Shown piece by piece: positions 1 to 8,441 of a stretch of DNA of 64,000 nucleotides (its first letter is position 1; each line of letters starts with the position of its first letter). The stretch spans positions 1-64,000 of the forward strand of contig NZ_JAHSPR010000012.1 in assembly GCF_019132845.1 (NCBI RefSeq), in the 5' to 3' direction. Origin of the DNA: Advenella alkanexedens (GTDB taxonomy: Bacteria; Pseudomonadota; Gammaproteobacteria; Burkholderiales; Burkholderiaceae_B). The notes below the pieces were generated by a model, which made no database searches, was not told the origin of the DNA, and saw only the letters and a program-made list of their open reading frames with translations. Made by a program: the position numbers and the translations under genes.

Positions 1-223
1 ATTTGCCAATATGATGGTCATCGGCTTCTTCACCACGCAGTGAACCAATGGTGACCACACCGCCCAGCAAGGCCAGGACGACACCCAGCCAGAATGGAAA
101 ATAGCCAGGCCCCATACGGGCAGGCGTGCCCATGTCATAGCTCGTGGCGAACAGGGCAAAGCCAATTCCCAAGGCAATGAACATCAAGCCGGACCAGAAG
201 TCCTGATTGTTTTTAATTAACAT
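1..223 (-). CDS. TctB-family small membrane subunit of a tripartite tricarboxylate transporter, 3' part cut off
   Basis: Seen: an open frame from an ATG at 223 runs leftwards off the window, giving about 74 residues. It starts MLIKNNQDFWSGLMF, has a hydrophobic segment at about residues 12-25, the motif TPARMGPGYFP, then a second hydrophobic segment (FWLGVVLALLGG). The AxRMGPGxFP signature after the first helix is characteristic of the TctB subunit, the small four-helix membrane protein of TTT-type solute uptake systems that works with TctA and a periplasmic TctC. The start is supported by an AGAGGA ribosome site. The gene is divergent from a two-component system; in the classical tct system transporter and regulator genes are adjacent in this way. 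Inference: tctA and/or tctC lie to the left. The substrate, usually a di- or tricarboxylate, cannot be told. Confidence 0.82.
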   Translation of the reverse strand, partial: MLIKNNQDFWSGLMFIALGIGFALFATSYDMGTPARMGPGYFPFWLGVVLALLGGVVTIGSLRGEEADDHHIGK

Positions 224-496
224 GAAATCATCCTCTTTCTCTCCTTAACTACTTACATTCAAGCTTATTAATCGCATATATAAACAACACAGGTAAGCGC
301 ATGCGAGATTGTAAGGGATAGGTTCCATAAATAAATGAACAAAACATTACCATTTGGTCATCTTTCAAAATAGTGCCCTTAATGATGCTGTATTGACATA
401 AAGTATTGGTACATACCCTAGCAAAAATTGGCTTAAGCAACTGAATTTATTGCATAATGAGTGATTATTACCACAAGCACTGATGGAGAAATGCGA
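224..496. promoter_or_regulatory. Divergent control region between tctB-like gene and response regulator
   Basis: This AT-rich 273-base gap separates two divergent start codons and must hold both promoters. A TTGACA hexamer on the plus strand at 393-398 is a plausible -35 box for the regulator gene, but the -10 box at the expected distance (TACCCT, 414-419) is poor. No clear regulator palindrome was found by eye. Confidence 0.35.
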
Positions 497-1192
497 ATGT
501 GGCACTGTCTGATCGTGGAAGATGACTACGAAAACGCCCGTTACATCGCCAAAGGCCTTACTGAACTGAAGCATAAAACAGTCATTTGCAACAATGGTCC
601 CGATGGCCTGAAAAAAGCACTCAGCGAGCATTGGGACATTATTATTCTTGACCGCATGTTGCCTGGCAACATAGACGGTTTATCCATCCTTTCCACTCTC
701 AGGTCAACAGGCAATAAAACTCCGGTCATTATCTTGAGCGCCTTGTCAGCCGTCGATGAAAAGGTCAAGGGACTCAAATCGGGCTGCGATGACTACATGA
801 CCAAGCCATTTTCCTTTGCAGAACTGATTGCCCGCATGGAAGCGCTGATCCGCAGAACCACCCGGAACAACCAGACCGTACAACAAATGCAGGTCGCTGA
901 CCTGAAACTGGATCTGGTCACACGCAAAGTAGACCGCTCAGGTACGCCCATCAATCTGCAACCACGTGAATTCCGCCTCCTGCACCACCTGATGCTGAAT
1001 GAAGGCAATGTCGTTACCCGCACCATGCTGCTTGAGGCAGTTTGGGATTATCGGTTTGACCCTCAATCCAATGTGATCGATGTACAGATCAGCCGACTGC
1101 GACGGAAAGTTGACACAGGATTCACCCCCTCCCTGATTCATACCGTGCGCGGGGAAGGTTATATTCTGTCTACAGAAGCCCCCGATAATTAA
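497..1192 (+). CDS. OmpR/PhoB-family two-component response regulator
   Basis: DNA-binding response regulator. The receiver domain covers about residues 1-118, with the acidic pair E8-D9-D10, phospho-acceptor D52 in ILDRMLP and the conserved lysine of the TKPFS motif. A C-terminal winged-helix (Trans_reg_C) domain follows, with PREFRLLHHL and the recognition segment NVIDVQISRLRRKVD, ending in TVRGEGY. I start at 497 because GGAG at 485-488 sits eight bases before this ATG; ATG codons at 491 and 461 are in frame but badly spaced. Length of 231 residues is typical. The gene is followed 15 bases later by a histidine kinase, so they form an operon. Position opposite a TctB gene suggests, but does not prove, control of that transporter. 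Confidence 0.9.
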   Translation: MWHCLIVEDDYENARYIAKGLTELKHKTVICNNGPDGLKKALSEHWDIIILDRMLPGNIDGLSILSTLRSTGNKTPVIILSALSAVDEKVKGLKSGCDDYMTKPFSFAELIARMEALIRRTTRNNQTVQQMQVADLKLDLVTRKVDRSGTPINLQPREFRLLHHLMLNEGNVVTRTMLLEAVWDYRFDPQSNVIDVQISRLRRKVDTGFTPSLIHTVRGEGYILSTEAPDN

Positions 1193-1207
1193 GGTTGTCT
1201 CCCTCCA

Positions 1208-2596
1208 ATGACTGCATACATCCGATTGAAATTCCGCCAGACATGGGATTCGACGTCTTTTCGTCTGATGCTTAACTATGGACTTCTGGCTTTTTTCTCA
1301 ATTCTGCTCTTGCTGGCCTTTATCTTTCTTCAGGTTATTGGCACTCTTCACTCCCAAGCCTCCCAACAGGCCACGGCCTCCATGTCCCGCCTGGAGGGTG
1401 AGTTTTACATTGGAGGACGGGAAGGTTTGGTCCAAGCCATCAACATGACTATTTCGGATCAGATTGATGGCAGGCATGAGATTTATCTTTTGCTGGATGA
1501 AAAGGGGAAAAAGCTGGCTGGAAACCTGGAACATCGACCCACGCTGACCGAAACCAACAAAACCGAGGTCCCCCTGATACTTTATGGTCAACCCACGACA
1601 GCCCGACTGCTTGAAACCACACTGCCCGACCAGAGCATACTTTTAACGGGTATTGACCTTGATTCGATGAACGATACCATCCGGAAAATTGGACAAGCCT
1701 GCCTGGCGACGGTCTTCATTGCTTTTCTACTGGTGATGATTGGCGTCCATATGTTTCGCAAAGAGCTGGATTACCGGGTTGGCTCAATCAGAAAAACCGC
1801 CTTTAAAATCAGTCAAGGTAATCTTTCTTCCCGAATCCCCCTTTCTTCCACCAAAGACGAGTTTTATTTCCTGAGCAGTGAAATCAACTCCATGCTGGAC
1901 AAGATTGAGTCACTCATGACGGGTATCAGACATGTTTCAGATACCATCGCCCATAATCTTCGCACTCCCCTTACCCGAATTCTGAATCAATTACGCACCG
2001 TACAGAACCCGCAAAGCAATGAAGCAGACTTAAGGGCGGTGATTAAGCGTTCCATCCATGAAATAGAAAGCCTGAACAAACTGTTTGAAAAACTGCTTCA
2101 TCTTTCAGAAATCGAATCAGGCATCCACCGTCAACGATTCTGGCAATGCGATCTGGCAGAAATTACAGCCAATGTCGTTGATATGTACGATGCCTACGCC
2201 GAAGAAAAGAACCTGCGGCTAACATTTCATTCAAACGGTCAGGCATGGGTATGGGGTGATGCAGACCTGTTGGCCAGCATGCTTTCACAGCTCATTGAAA
2301 ATGCCATCAAACACGCCAAACACCTTATTAGCGTCACAGTCACCGTCTCGGAAAAACATATCCAGCTGCAGGTATCCGACGATGGTCCCGGCATTCCTGC
2401 CGATGAATACGTCAATATTGGCCAGCATTTCCATCAATTGAACCCGGACAGCAGTGGTTATGGATTGGGCATGGCCAGTGTGCGCGCGATTCTTGCCTTA
2501 CACGACGGAAAACTGGGCTTTGCCGATAATCAGCCAGGCTTGATTGTAAATATCCATCTGCCCGTTTTTAAAGATTCAACAGGCAAAAGCCAATAA
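1208..2596 (+). CDS. Membrane sensor histidine kinase
   Basis: Partner kinase of the preceding regulator, 462 residues. Two membrane helices at about 22-46 and 162-182 bracket a periplasmic sensor region of about 115 residues. A HAMP linker follows, then a HisKA domain with H-box IAHNLRTPL (phospho-acceptor H249), N-box ENAIKHA (N365), D-box DDGPGIP (391-397) and G-box GYGLGMAS (417-424). It would autophosphorylate on H249 and pass the phosphate to D52 of the regulator. The periplasmic region does not show an obvious citrate-sensor or TctE-type signature, so the ligand is unknown. A hairpin terminator lies about 70 bases past the stop codon, shared with the converging tRNA gene. Confidence 0.9.
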   Translation: MTAYIRLKFRQTWDSTSFRLMLNYGLLAFFSILLLLAFIFLQVIGTLHSQASQQATASMSRLEGEFYIGGREGLVQAINMTISDQIDGRHEIYLLLDEKGKKLAGNLEHRPTLTETNKTEVPLILYGQPTTARLLETTLPDQSILLTGIDLDSMNDTIRKIGQACLATVFIAFLLVMIGVHMFRKELDYRVGSIRKTAFKISQGNLSSRIPLSSTKDEFYFLSSEINSMLDKIESLMTGIRHVSDTIAHNLRTPLTRILNQLRTVQNPQSNEADLRAVIKRSIHEIESLNKLFEKLLHLSEIESGIHRQRFWQCDLAEITANVVDMYDAYAEEKNLRLTFHSNGQAWVWGDADLLASMLSQLIENAIKHAKHLISVTVTVSEKHIQLQVSDDGPGIPADEYVNIGQHFHQLNPDSSGYGLGMASVRAILALHDGKLGFADNQPGLIVNIHLPVFKDSTGKSQ

Positions 2597-2666
2597 GCCC
2601 TCGCAGCCATTTGGCTCATCCGGGAACGGAAAGATATTATTCAGATCAATAGAATCTGAAAATAAT

Positions 2667-2698
2667 AAAGTCCTACGTTTGAAAAAACGTAGGACTTT
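2667..2698 (-). terminator. Bidirectional hairpin between kinase and tRNA-Thr
   Basis: A perfect 14-base-pair inverted repeat (arms 2667-2680 and 2685-2698) with a four-base loop. It starts six bases past the 3' end of the minus-strand tRNA and about 70 bases past the kinase stop. A/T-rich flanks on both sides suit termination in either direction. Confidence 0.85.
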
Positions 2699-2703
2699 GA
2701 ATT

Positions 2704-2779
2704 TGGTGCCGGCTAAAGGAGTCGAACCCTCGACCTTCTGATTACAAATCAGCTGCTCTACCAACTGAGCTAAGCCGGC
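2704..2779 (-). tRNA. tRNA-Thr(UGU)
   Basis: A complete 76-base tRNA including an encoded CCA end (2704-2706). The acceptor stem GCCGGCT pairs fully with AGCCGGC, the D-arm is TAGCTCAGTTGGTAGAGCA, and the T-arm carries GGTTCGACTCC. The seven-base anticodon loop reads TTTGTAA, so the anticodon is TGT and the tRNA reads ACA and related threonine codons. The top pair of the anticodon stem (27-43) is a G/A mismatch. It sits 87 bases downstream of sspB but has its own promoter. Confidence 0.96.
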
Positions 2780-2791
2780 TAAAGAAAAAAA

Positions 2792-2821
2792 ATTATATCC
2801 GCTTTATTGCATTTCTGTCCA
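2792..2821 (-). promoter_or_regulatory. Sigma-70 promoter of tRNA-Thr
   Basis: On the minus strand a TGGACA -35 box (2816-2821) and a perfect TATAAT -10 box (2792-2797) are separated by 18 bases. Transcription would begin within a few bases of the mature tRNA 5' end at 2779. Confidence 0.75.
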
Positions 2822-2866
2822 GAAAAAAATGTTTTTTGTTGCAAAAAAGCACAAAATACCAGCGGA

Positions 2867-3289
2867 TTATTTAACCACTTTCAGCCACGGCGCTTTTCCT
2901 GCGCCACCAGACGGGGGATCATCATCATTGGAATCATCTGAGATGTCCTCTGACTCAATCTCCTGATCCGGCACATACTCTTCTGTTTCAAACTGCATCC
3001 CTTCCTGGGTTTCGCGGGCATAAATGGCCGAAACCGCACTGACCGGTACGGCAATACTGCGTGAAACCCCGTTAAAGCGTGCATTGAAACTGATCCAGTC
3101 ATTTTCCATGGATAACTTGCCAGTGGCCAATGCACCGATATTCAGGGTGATATAGCCATCACGTACGTATTCCTGCGGCACCTGACAATATTGGTCCACC
3201 TTGACCACCAAATGTGGTGTATATCCCGAATCGGTACACCACTCATACAAGGCACGAAGCAGATAAGGTTTTGTAGAAACAGAAGTCAT
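2867..3289 (-). CDS. sspB: ClpXP protease specificity-enhancing factor SspB
   Basis: SspB binds the ssrA tag of stalled-ribosome products and hands them to ClpXP. The 140-residue protein has the SspB fold in the first 105 residues (KPYLLRALYEWC..., ...GYITLNIGALATG..., ...NGVSRSIAVPVSAVSAIYARE), then an acidic flexible linker of about 25 residues. It ends in APWLKVVK, the conserved ClpX-docking tail. It follows sspA by four bases in the same direction. The sspA-sspB pair downstream of the bc1 genes is a standard beta-proteobacterial arrangement. Confidence 0.96.
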   Translation of the reverse strand: MTSVSTKPYLLRALYEWCTDSGYTPHLVVKVDQYCQVPQEYVRDGYITLNIGALATGKLSMENDWISFNARFNGVSRSIAVPVSAVSAIYARETQEGMQFETEEYVPDQEIESEDISDDSNDDDPPSGGAGKAPWLKVVK

Positions 3290-3293
3290 GATA

Positions 3294-3905
3294 TTAACGT
3301 CGCATTACTTTTTCTGAAGGTGTCAAGGCTTCGATATAGGCAGGACGGGAGAAAATGCGTTCGGCATATTTCATCAGCGGTGCAGCACTTTTGGGCAATT
3401 CAATACCATAGTGATCAAGACGCCACAATAAAGGAGCCATGGTCACATCAAGCATGGAAAACTCTTCGCCCAGCATGAAGCGGTTCTTGATCAGCAAGGG
3501 TGCCAACTGGGACAGACGATCCCTGATGGTACGACGTGCAAGATCAAGGCGTTTTTCGTCTGCCTGCAGGCTGCGGTCTTCCAGCACACCCACTGACACA
3601 AACAATTCTTTCTCGAAGTTGTGCAGGAATAACCGGGTACGTGCACGCATGACAGGATCGGCGGGCATCAGCTGAGGATGCGGAAAACGCTCATCAATAT
3701 ACTCATTGATGATGTTTGACTCATAAAGAATCAGATCACGTTCAACGAGAATAGGCACTTTGCCATAAGGGTTCATGACAGAAATGTCTTCTGGTTTATT
3801 AAACAAATCTATATCACGAACCTCAAAATCCATGCCTTTTTCGTACAGGACAAAGCGGCAGCGTTGTGAAAATGGACATGTTGTTCCAGAGTAAAGCACC
3901 ATCAT
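3294..3905 (-). CDS. sspA: Stringent starvation protein A (glutathione S-transferase fold)
   Basis: RNA-polymerase-associated protein of the GST superfamily that modulates transcription under starvation and acid stress in enteric bacteria. The N-terminal thioredoxin-like domain (MMVLYSGTTCPFSQRCRFVL, then NPYGKVPILVE and LYESNIINEYIDE) is followed by an all-helical C-terminal domain. Family SspA proteins lack normal GST activity. I start at 3905 rather than an upstream codon at 3962 because GGGAG lies ten bases before it and the family begins here; this gives 203 residues. Co-transcribed with sspB. Confidence 0.94.
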   Translation of the reverse strand: MMVLYSGTTCPFSQRCRFVLYEKGMDFEVRDIDLFNKPEDISVMNPYGKVPILVERDLILYESNIINEYIDERFPHPQLMPADPVMRARTRLFLHNFEKELFVSVGVLEDRSLQADEKRLDLARRTIRDRLSQLAPLLIKNRFMLGEEFSMLDVTMAPLLWRLDHYGIELPKSAAPLMKYAERIFSRPAYIEALTPSEKVMRR

Positions 3906-4044
3906 ATTGTGCGGACTCCCACTGAAGAAAATAAAGAAAGGCCAGTGCCTACAAAAAAGCACTGACCCTATGAAAAGGATTTTGGCAGACTGACTGATTG
4001 TACTCTATTTACAGGTAAATTTTGTCTGTCTGCCTCCTAATCGC

Positions 4045-4896
4045 TTATTTTACATGCTTCCAGTATGCTTTGTTCAAACGCCATGCAATCACAAAGAACA
4101 GGGCCAGGAACAACAGAACCCAGGTACCCAATTGCTTGCGGAACTGTTGGTCAGGCTCGGCCATCCAGCCAAGGAAAGCAGCCAGGTCAGCCATATTGTT
4201 ATCAAACTCGGCCTGTTTGGCAGGATCCAGATATTTGAGTGTTTGCTCAACGGAACCATGACCCTGGTAATCAGGCAAGAGCTCATCACTGACAACAGAA
4301 CTGAAACCTTCTGCATCAATCAGTGTGGTTGTCTTGAACCACTGAACCTGGCCGTCTTTTTCAACGGGATGGATCGTCACTGTGGTCAGCTCGCTGGGAC
4401 CGGACTCTTGCCAGAACACATTGGGCATACCGGCGTTGGGGAATACCAGGTTGTTCCAGCCCAAGGGACGGGTCACATCACGGTAAAACGTACGAAGGTA
4501 AGTATAAATGTAGTCGGTACCAGGCTGACCCAGGTTGGCCGCCTTGGCACGTGCCATGACGGACAGGTCAGGTGGCGTAACACCCAGCCAGAGTTTCGCA
4601 TCCTTGGGATTCATGGCAATGGTCATCTTGTCGCCCACTTTATCGCCCGTGAACAGGAGATTTTCTTCAATCTCTTTTTCAGTCAGGCCAAGATCCACCA
4701 GCTTGTTATAACGCATGGCATTCGCGCTATGACAGTTCAGGCAGTAGTTGACGAACAGTTTTGCACCATTCTGCAAAGCAGCCAGATCAGTAATCCTTTC
4801 GGGGGCGCGATCCCAAGGATACCCCGCCGCAGCAGACATGGCGGGACCTGATACGGCAAACATCAATACTAACGCACCTAATAGTTTCTTAATCAT
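4045..4896 (-). CDS. petC: Ubiquinol-cytochrome c reductase, cytochrome c1 subunit
   Basis: Membrane-anchored c-type cytochrome of the bc1 complex, which accepts electrons from the Rieske centre and passes them to soluble cytochrome c. A signal peptide of about 22 residues ends near ...AMSAAAG. The heme site is CLNCH (about residues 52-56) and a later methionine (AGMPNVFW) is the likely axial ligand. A C-terminal helix (WVLLFLALFFVIAW) anchors it, with a positively charged tail. I chose the ATG at 4896, since AGGA lies six bases upstream; codons at 4902 and 4917 are also in frame, the latter overlapping petB. It is the last gene of petABC. Confidence 0.95.
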   Translation of the reverse strand: MIKKLLGALVLMFAVSGPAMSAAAGYPWDRAPERITDLAALQNGAKLFVNYCLNCHSANAMRYNKLVDLGLTEKEIEENLLFTGDKVGDKMTIAMNPKDAKLWLGVTPPDLSVMARAKAANLGQPGTDYIYTYLRTFYRDVTRPLGWNNLVFPNAGMPNVFWQESGPSELTTVTIHPVEKDGQVQWFKTTTLIDAEGFSSVVSDELLPDYQGHGSVEQTLKYLDPAKQAEFDNNMADLAAFLGWMAEPDQQFRKQLGTWVLLFLALFFVIAWRLNKAYWKHVK

Positions 4897-4909
4897 GTTC
4901 ATTCCTGAT

Positions 4910-6298
4910 TTACGCATGAGGATGGAAAGTCACACGATCAGGTACCTGCTTGAATGTACCCAAACGGCTCCAGATTGGCATAAAAAAGAAGAATGCCAGA
5001 TAAATCAGCGTACCTACCTGTGAAATAATATTCAGTACAGGTGTTGGTGGTTGTGTACCGATGTAACCCAAAACCACGAAGTCGATCATGAAAATCACAT
5101 ACAACAGCTTGTGCCATGTCGGACGATAGCGGATGGATTTAACCTTGGATTGATCCAGCCATGGCAGGAAACCCAGGATAACCACTGTACCACCCATTAC
5201 CACCACACCCCAGAATTTGGCATCAAACACACGAAGTGCAACAGCAACACCCACCAGGACAACAGGCCAAATGATTTTCCAAACCCCTTTGACATTTTTG
5301 CTCAGCAGCAGACCAACCGCAAAAATCAGCGCCAATGCAACCATGACCCAGGTGAACTCATCGGTCGTGGCACGCAGCATTGAATAGAACGGGGTGAAAT
5401 ACCAGACTGGCGCGATATGCGCAGGCGTCTGGAACGGGTCAGCCGGCAGGAAGTTATTGGCCTCAAGGAAATAACCGCCCATGGTTGGCGCAAAGAACAT
5501 GATTGCGGCAAAAATGAACAGGAACCCTGCCACACCCATGATGTCATGGACAGAGTAGTAAGGATGGAACGGAATACCATCAAGAGGACGTCCGTTTGCA
5601 TCTTTTTTATCTTTGATCTCGATACCGTCGGGGTTGTTTGAACCCACTTCGTGCAAGGCAATAACGTGAGCCACGATCAGGCCGATAAGCACAAGGGGAA
5701 TGGCAATCACGTGGAACGCAAAGAAGCGGTTCAGCGTGGCATCGGAGACCACGAAATCACCACGAATCCAGACAGACAATTCAGGACCAACGAAAGGAAT
5801 GGCAGCAAACAGGTTAACAATAACCTGGGCACCCCAGAAAGACATTTGACCCCAGGGCAACAGGTAACCAAAGAAAGCCTCTGCCATCAGGCACAGGAAA
5901 ATGGCAACCCCGAAAATCCACACCAGTTCACGTGGCTTGCGGTATGAACCGTAAAGCATGCCACGCAACATGTGCAAATAGACCACAACAAAGAACATGG
6001 ACGCACCGGTTGAGTGCATATAGCGGATAATCCAGCCATAAGGCACCTCACGCATGATGTACTCTACTGATGCAAACGCCAGGTCGGCATCAGGTTTGTA
6101 GTGCATGACCATGAAAATACCGGTCACAATTTGAATTACCAACACGAGTAATGCAAGTGAACCGAAAAAATACCAGAAATTGAAATTCTTGGGCGCATAA
6201 TATTCTGATAAATGCGCCTTCCATAGGGAGGTCAGCGGGAAACGCTTGTCTACCCACCCCAATAACCCTGTCGTTTCGACAACTTTTTCGCTAGCCAT
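4910..6298 (-). CDS. petB: Ubiquinol-cytochrome c reductase, cytochrome b subunit
   Basis: Di-heme membrane subunit of the bc1 complex with both quinone sites. At 462 residues it is a full-length fused cytochrome b (b plus subunit-IV part) with eight or more membrane helices. The heme-ligand helices are visible (IIRYMHSTGASMFFVVVYLHMLRG and FFAFHVIAIPLVLIGLIVAHVIALH). The Qo-site motif that is PEWY in many organisms reads PVWY here (codons at 5399-5410). It lies 53 bases downstream of petA. Confidence 0.97.
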   Translation of the reverse strand: MASEKVVETTGLLGWVDKRFPLTSLWKAHLSEYYAPKNFNFWYFFGSLALLVLVIQIVTGIFMVMHYKPDADLAFASVEYIMREVPYGWIIRYMHSTGASMFFVVVYLHMLRGMLYGSYRKPRELVWIFGVAIFLCLMAEAFFGYLLPWGQMSFWGAQVIVNLFAAIPFVGPELSVWIRGDFVVSDATLNRFFAFHVIAIPLVLIGLIVAHVIALHEVGSNNPDGIEIKDKKDANGRPLDGIPFHPYYSVHDIMGVAGFLFIFAAIMFFAPTMGGYFLEANNFLPADPFQTPAHIAPVWYFTPFYSMLRATTDEFTWVMVALALIFAVGLLLSKNVKGVWKIIWPVVLVGVAVALRVFDAKFWGVVVMGGTVVILGFLPWLDQSKVKSIRYRPTWHKLLYVIFMIDFVVLGYIGTQPPTPVLNIISQVGTLIYLAFFFFMPIWSRLGTFKQVPDRVTFHPHA

Positions 6299-6351
6299 GT
6301 AGAGGCTCCTTTTCTAACTTGGCAAGATACTAATTACAGTAGCCTCGGCTA

Positions 6352-6993
6352 CTAACCCGCTGCTTTATCCAAGCCAACCATAATATTATTATCATCAATA
6401 AAATAATACGGGGGCACTTCCAGATTATCGGGCGCAGGCTGGTTCTTGAATACCCGGCCGGCCAAATCAAACATAGAACCATGGCACGGACATAGAAAGC
6501 CGCCATCCCAATCAGAAGGCATTCCTTCACCACCACCGACCGCAAACCGTGGAGACGGTGAGCAACCCAGGTGTGTACAAATACCAACGCAAACGAACCA
6601 TTCCGGCTTACGTGAACGATCTATGTTTTTGGCAAATTCGGGCGTAAAACCTGGACGGTTCGAAAACGGATCCGCCAAGAAGGGGTCATTGTTTTTCAGG
6701 CCATCTATCATTTCCTGCGTACGATGCAAAATCCAGACCGGCTTACCCTGCCATTCGACAGTAAGCATGGTGCCTGGCGCAATCATGTTCAGGTTAACGG
6801 TAACGGGGGCACCTGCCGCCTTGGCGCGTTCTGATGGTGACATGGATGCAACAAACGGCACTGCTGTTGCAACACCGGCCACCCCACCAACCGCACAGGC
6901 AGTACCCAACCAGAAACGACGTGATGGATCGGGTGGAAGGACTGCCGGCGATGCCGTTCCTTCATTGTCATGCTGTATTGAATCCTGACTCAT
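6352..6993 (-). CDS. petA: Ubiquinol-cytochrome c reductase, Rieske iron-sulfur subunit
   Basis: High-potential 2Fe-2S protein of the bc1 complex, 213 residues. A twin-arginine motif (SRRFWLG, R25-R26) precedes a hydrophobic segment at about 28-50, so the folded protein is expected to be inserted by the Tat system, whose genes lie 4 kb away. The cluster-binding boxes are CTHLGC (139-144) and CPCHGS (168-173). AAGGATAG upstream supports the start. First gene of petABC; a 123-base gap to divergent mscL holds the promoter. Confidence 0.97.
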   Translation of the reverse strand: MSQDSIQHDNEGTASPAVLPPDPSRRFWLGTACAVGGVAGVATAVPFVASMSPSERAKAAGAPVTVNLNMIAPGTMLTVEWQGKPVWILHRTQEMIDGLKNNDPFLADPFSNRPGFTPEFAKNIDRSRKPEWFVCVGICTHLGCSPSPRFAVGGGEGMPSDWDGGFLCPCHGSMFDLAGRVFKNQPAPDNLEVPPYYFIDDNNIMVGLDKAAG

Positions 6994-7116
6994 TATCTAT
7001 CCTTATTGGTACTACTAAGGTACTAAAAAAAATTACTTGAATTTATGTGTACAAAGCTTAGCAAGCGCTTATTATATACTGTGTCCGCTTATGGACCGAG
7101 GAAAAAAGGATTTCTT

Positions 7117-7578
7117 ATGAGTAAAGCCAAAAGTTTCATCAACGAATTTAAACAATTTGCCGTAAAAGGCAACATGATTGATCTGGCTGTTGGTGTCATT
7201 ATCGGTGCAGCCTTCGGTAAAATCATCGACTCTCTGGTCAGAGACGTCATGATGCCGTTCATCAACTTCATCCTGGGAGGATCTGTTGATTTTTCCAATA
7301 AATTCATTGTCTTATCAAAACCAGACAACTATTCCGGGCCTGAAACCTATGTCGACATGACGAATGCGGGGGCCAATGTACTGGCTTACGGTAATTTCCT
7401 GACCATTCTCATCAACTTCATTCTGCTGGCCTTTGTTGTTTTTTGTCTAGTTAAAGTCATCGCCAAAGCCCGTGCCACCATGGAGAAAGAAAAAGAAGAG
7501 CAGGCCGCTATTGCTCCCGATCCGGCTGATGTTGCCCTGTTAAAAGAGATTCGTGATCTGCTCAAAAACAAAAACTGA
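7117..7578 (+). CDS. mscL: Large-conductance mechanosensitive channel
   Basis: Homopentameric inner-membrane channel that opens on osmotic downshock. The 153-residue protein begins [19 protein letters not shown], the conserved amphipathic N-terminal helix. TM1 follows ([18 protein letters not shown]) with its small-residue gate, a periplasmic loop, TM2 ([20 protein letters not shown]) and a C-terminal bundle ending KEIRDLLKN. The start at 7117 has AAGGA six bases upstream; the frame is open further upstream but lacks support there. A hairpin terminator follows the stop by 30 bases. Confidence 0.97.
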   Translation: MSKAKSFINEFKQFAVKGNMIDLAVGVIIGAAFGKIIDSLVRDVMMPFINFILGGSVDFSNKFIVLSKPDNYSGPETYVDMTNAGANVLAYGNFLTILINFILLAFVVFCLVKVIAKARATMEKEKEEQAAIAPDPADVALLKEIRDLLKNKN

Positions 7579-7608
7579 TTCAAAAATCAATACAAAACCG
7601 GGTTCATT

Positions 7609-7640
7609 GCCCCTGCCCTTACCGGCAGGGGCTGTATTTT
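7609..7640 (+). terminator. Rho-independent terminator of mscL
   Basis: A nine-base-pair GC-rich stem (arms 7609-7617 and 7624-7632) with a six-base loop, followed by TGTATTTT. It lies between mscL and the converging Nif3-like gene. Confidence 0.85.
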
Positions 7641-7651
7641 ACTGAATCGCC

Positions 7652-8428
7652 CTAGACTGGATTGGGAATATCCACAAACGTTGCAGCAATGCCAAACCTG
7701 TCCACCAGCGCATTTCCCAGTGCCTGAATGCCATAACGTTCGGTTGCATGATGCCCGGCAGCAATAAAGGCCACACCACTTTCCCGGGCCATGTGGTAAA
7801 CAGGCTCCGAAGCCTCTCCGGTAATGAAAACATCCACACCGGCATCAATGGCATCCTGGAACATGCCCTGGCCCCCCCCCGTGCACCATGCCACTTTTCT
7901 GATCACCTTATCTGTGTCTCCAATTAACAACGGTTCCCTTTCCAAGCGTTGTGAAATTAAGACACCCAAATCAGCCAAAGTTGTTTCTCCTGTCACAACC
8001 GAGCCCTGCCAAACCAGCCCACTCCTGCCACAGGTCTGGGGCTGATCGTCCTCATAAAAAGGCTGCAAATCGAGCACATTGGCCAACTGTCTGTTATTGC
8101 CCCACTCAGGATGGGCATCCAGAGGCAAATGGTAGCCAATAACGTTCAAATCGTGCTTGATGGCAAGAGCAATTCGCTGGTATTTGGCCCCCAAAATACG
8201 CACATCCTCATTTTTCCAGAACCATCCATGATGCACAATAACCGCATCCGCCTGATATTCAATCGCTTTTTCAAGCAAGGCCTGTGATGCGGTTACACCT
8301 GTAATTACTTTTTTTATTACAGACCTTCCCTGCACCTGCAGTCCATTTGGTGCATAATCTTGATATAAATGTGGTTTCAGGTTTTCATCAAGCCACTTTA
8401 CCAAGTCTTGTGTAAAAATTTCACTCAC
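7652..8428 (-). CDS. Nif3-like dinuclear metal centre protein (DUF34)
   Basis: Member of the NIF3/YbgI family, widespread proteins with a two-metal centre and no agreed function; the old label 'GTP cyclohydrolase 1 type 2' rests on limited evidence. The 258-residue protein has the N-terminal metal ligands IVHHG (H66, H67), the GYHLPLDAHP strand and the C-terminal AAGHHATERYG segment with the remaining ligands. Translation starts at a GTG (8428) with AAGGA seven bases upstream. That ribosome site lies in the 13-base gap to the divergent protease gene. Confidence 0.92.
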   Translation of the reverse strand: MSEIFTQDLVKWLDENLKPHLYQDYAPNGLQVQGRSVIKKVITGVTASQALLEKAIEYQADAVIVHHGWFWKNEDVRILGAKYQRIALAIKHDLNVIGYHLPLDAHPEWGNNRQLANVLDLQPFYEDDQPQTCGRSGLVWQGSVVTGETTLADLGVLISQRLEREPLLIGDTDKVIRKVAWCTGGGQGMFQDAIDAGVDVFITGEASEPVYHMARESGVAFIAAGHHATERYGIQALGNALVDRFGIAATFVDIPNPV

Positions 8429-8441
8429 TTCATTTTCCTTT

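Noticed and set aside
3925-3965. Hairpin GCCAGTGC...GCACTG between petC and sspA as a terminator
   Set aside because: The U-run lies inside the loop instead of after the stem, so it does not fit an intrinsic terminator.
4054-4851. 265-codon open frame on the plus strand opposite petC
   Set aside because: It is a reverse-strand shadow of a highly conserved gene, with no ribosome site and no recognisable domain. The same applies to long antisense frames at 6446-6988, 9845-10507, 16871-17536, 23376-23960, 24266-24907, 26622-27500 and 46667-47407.
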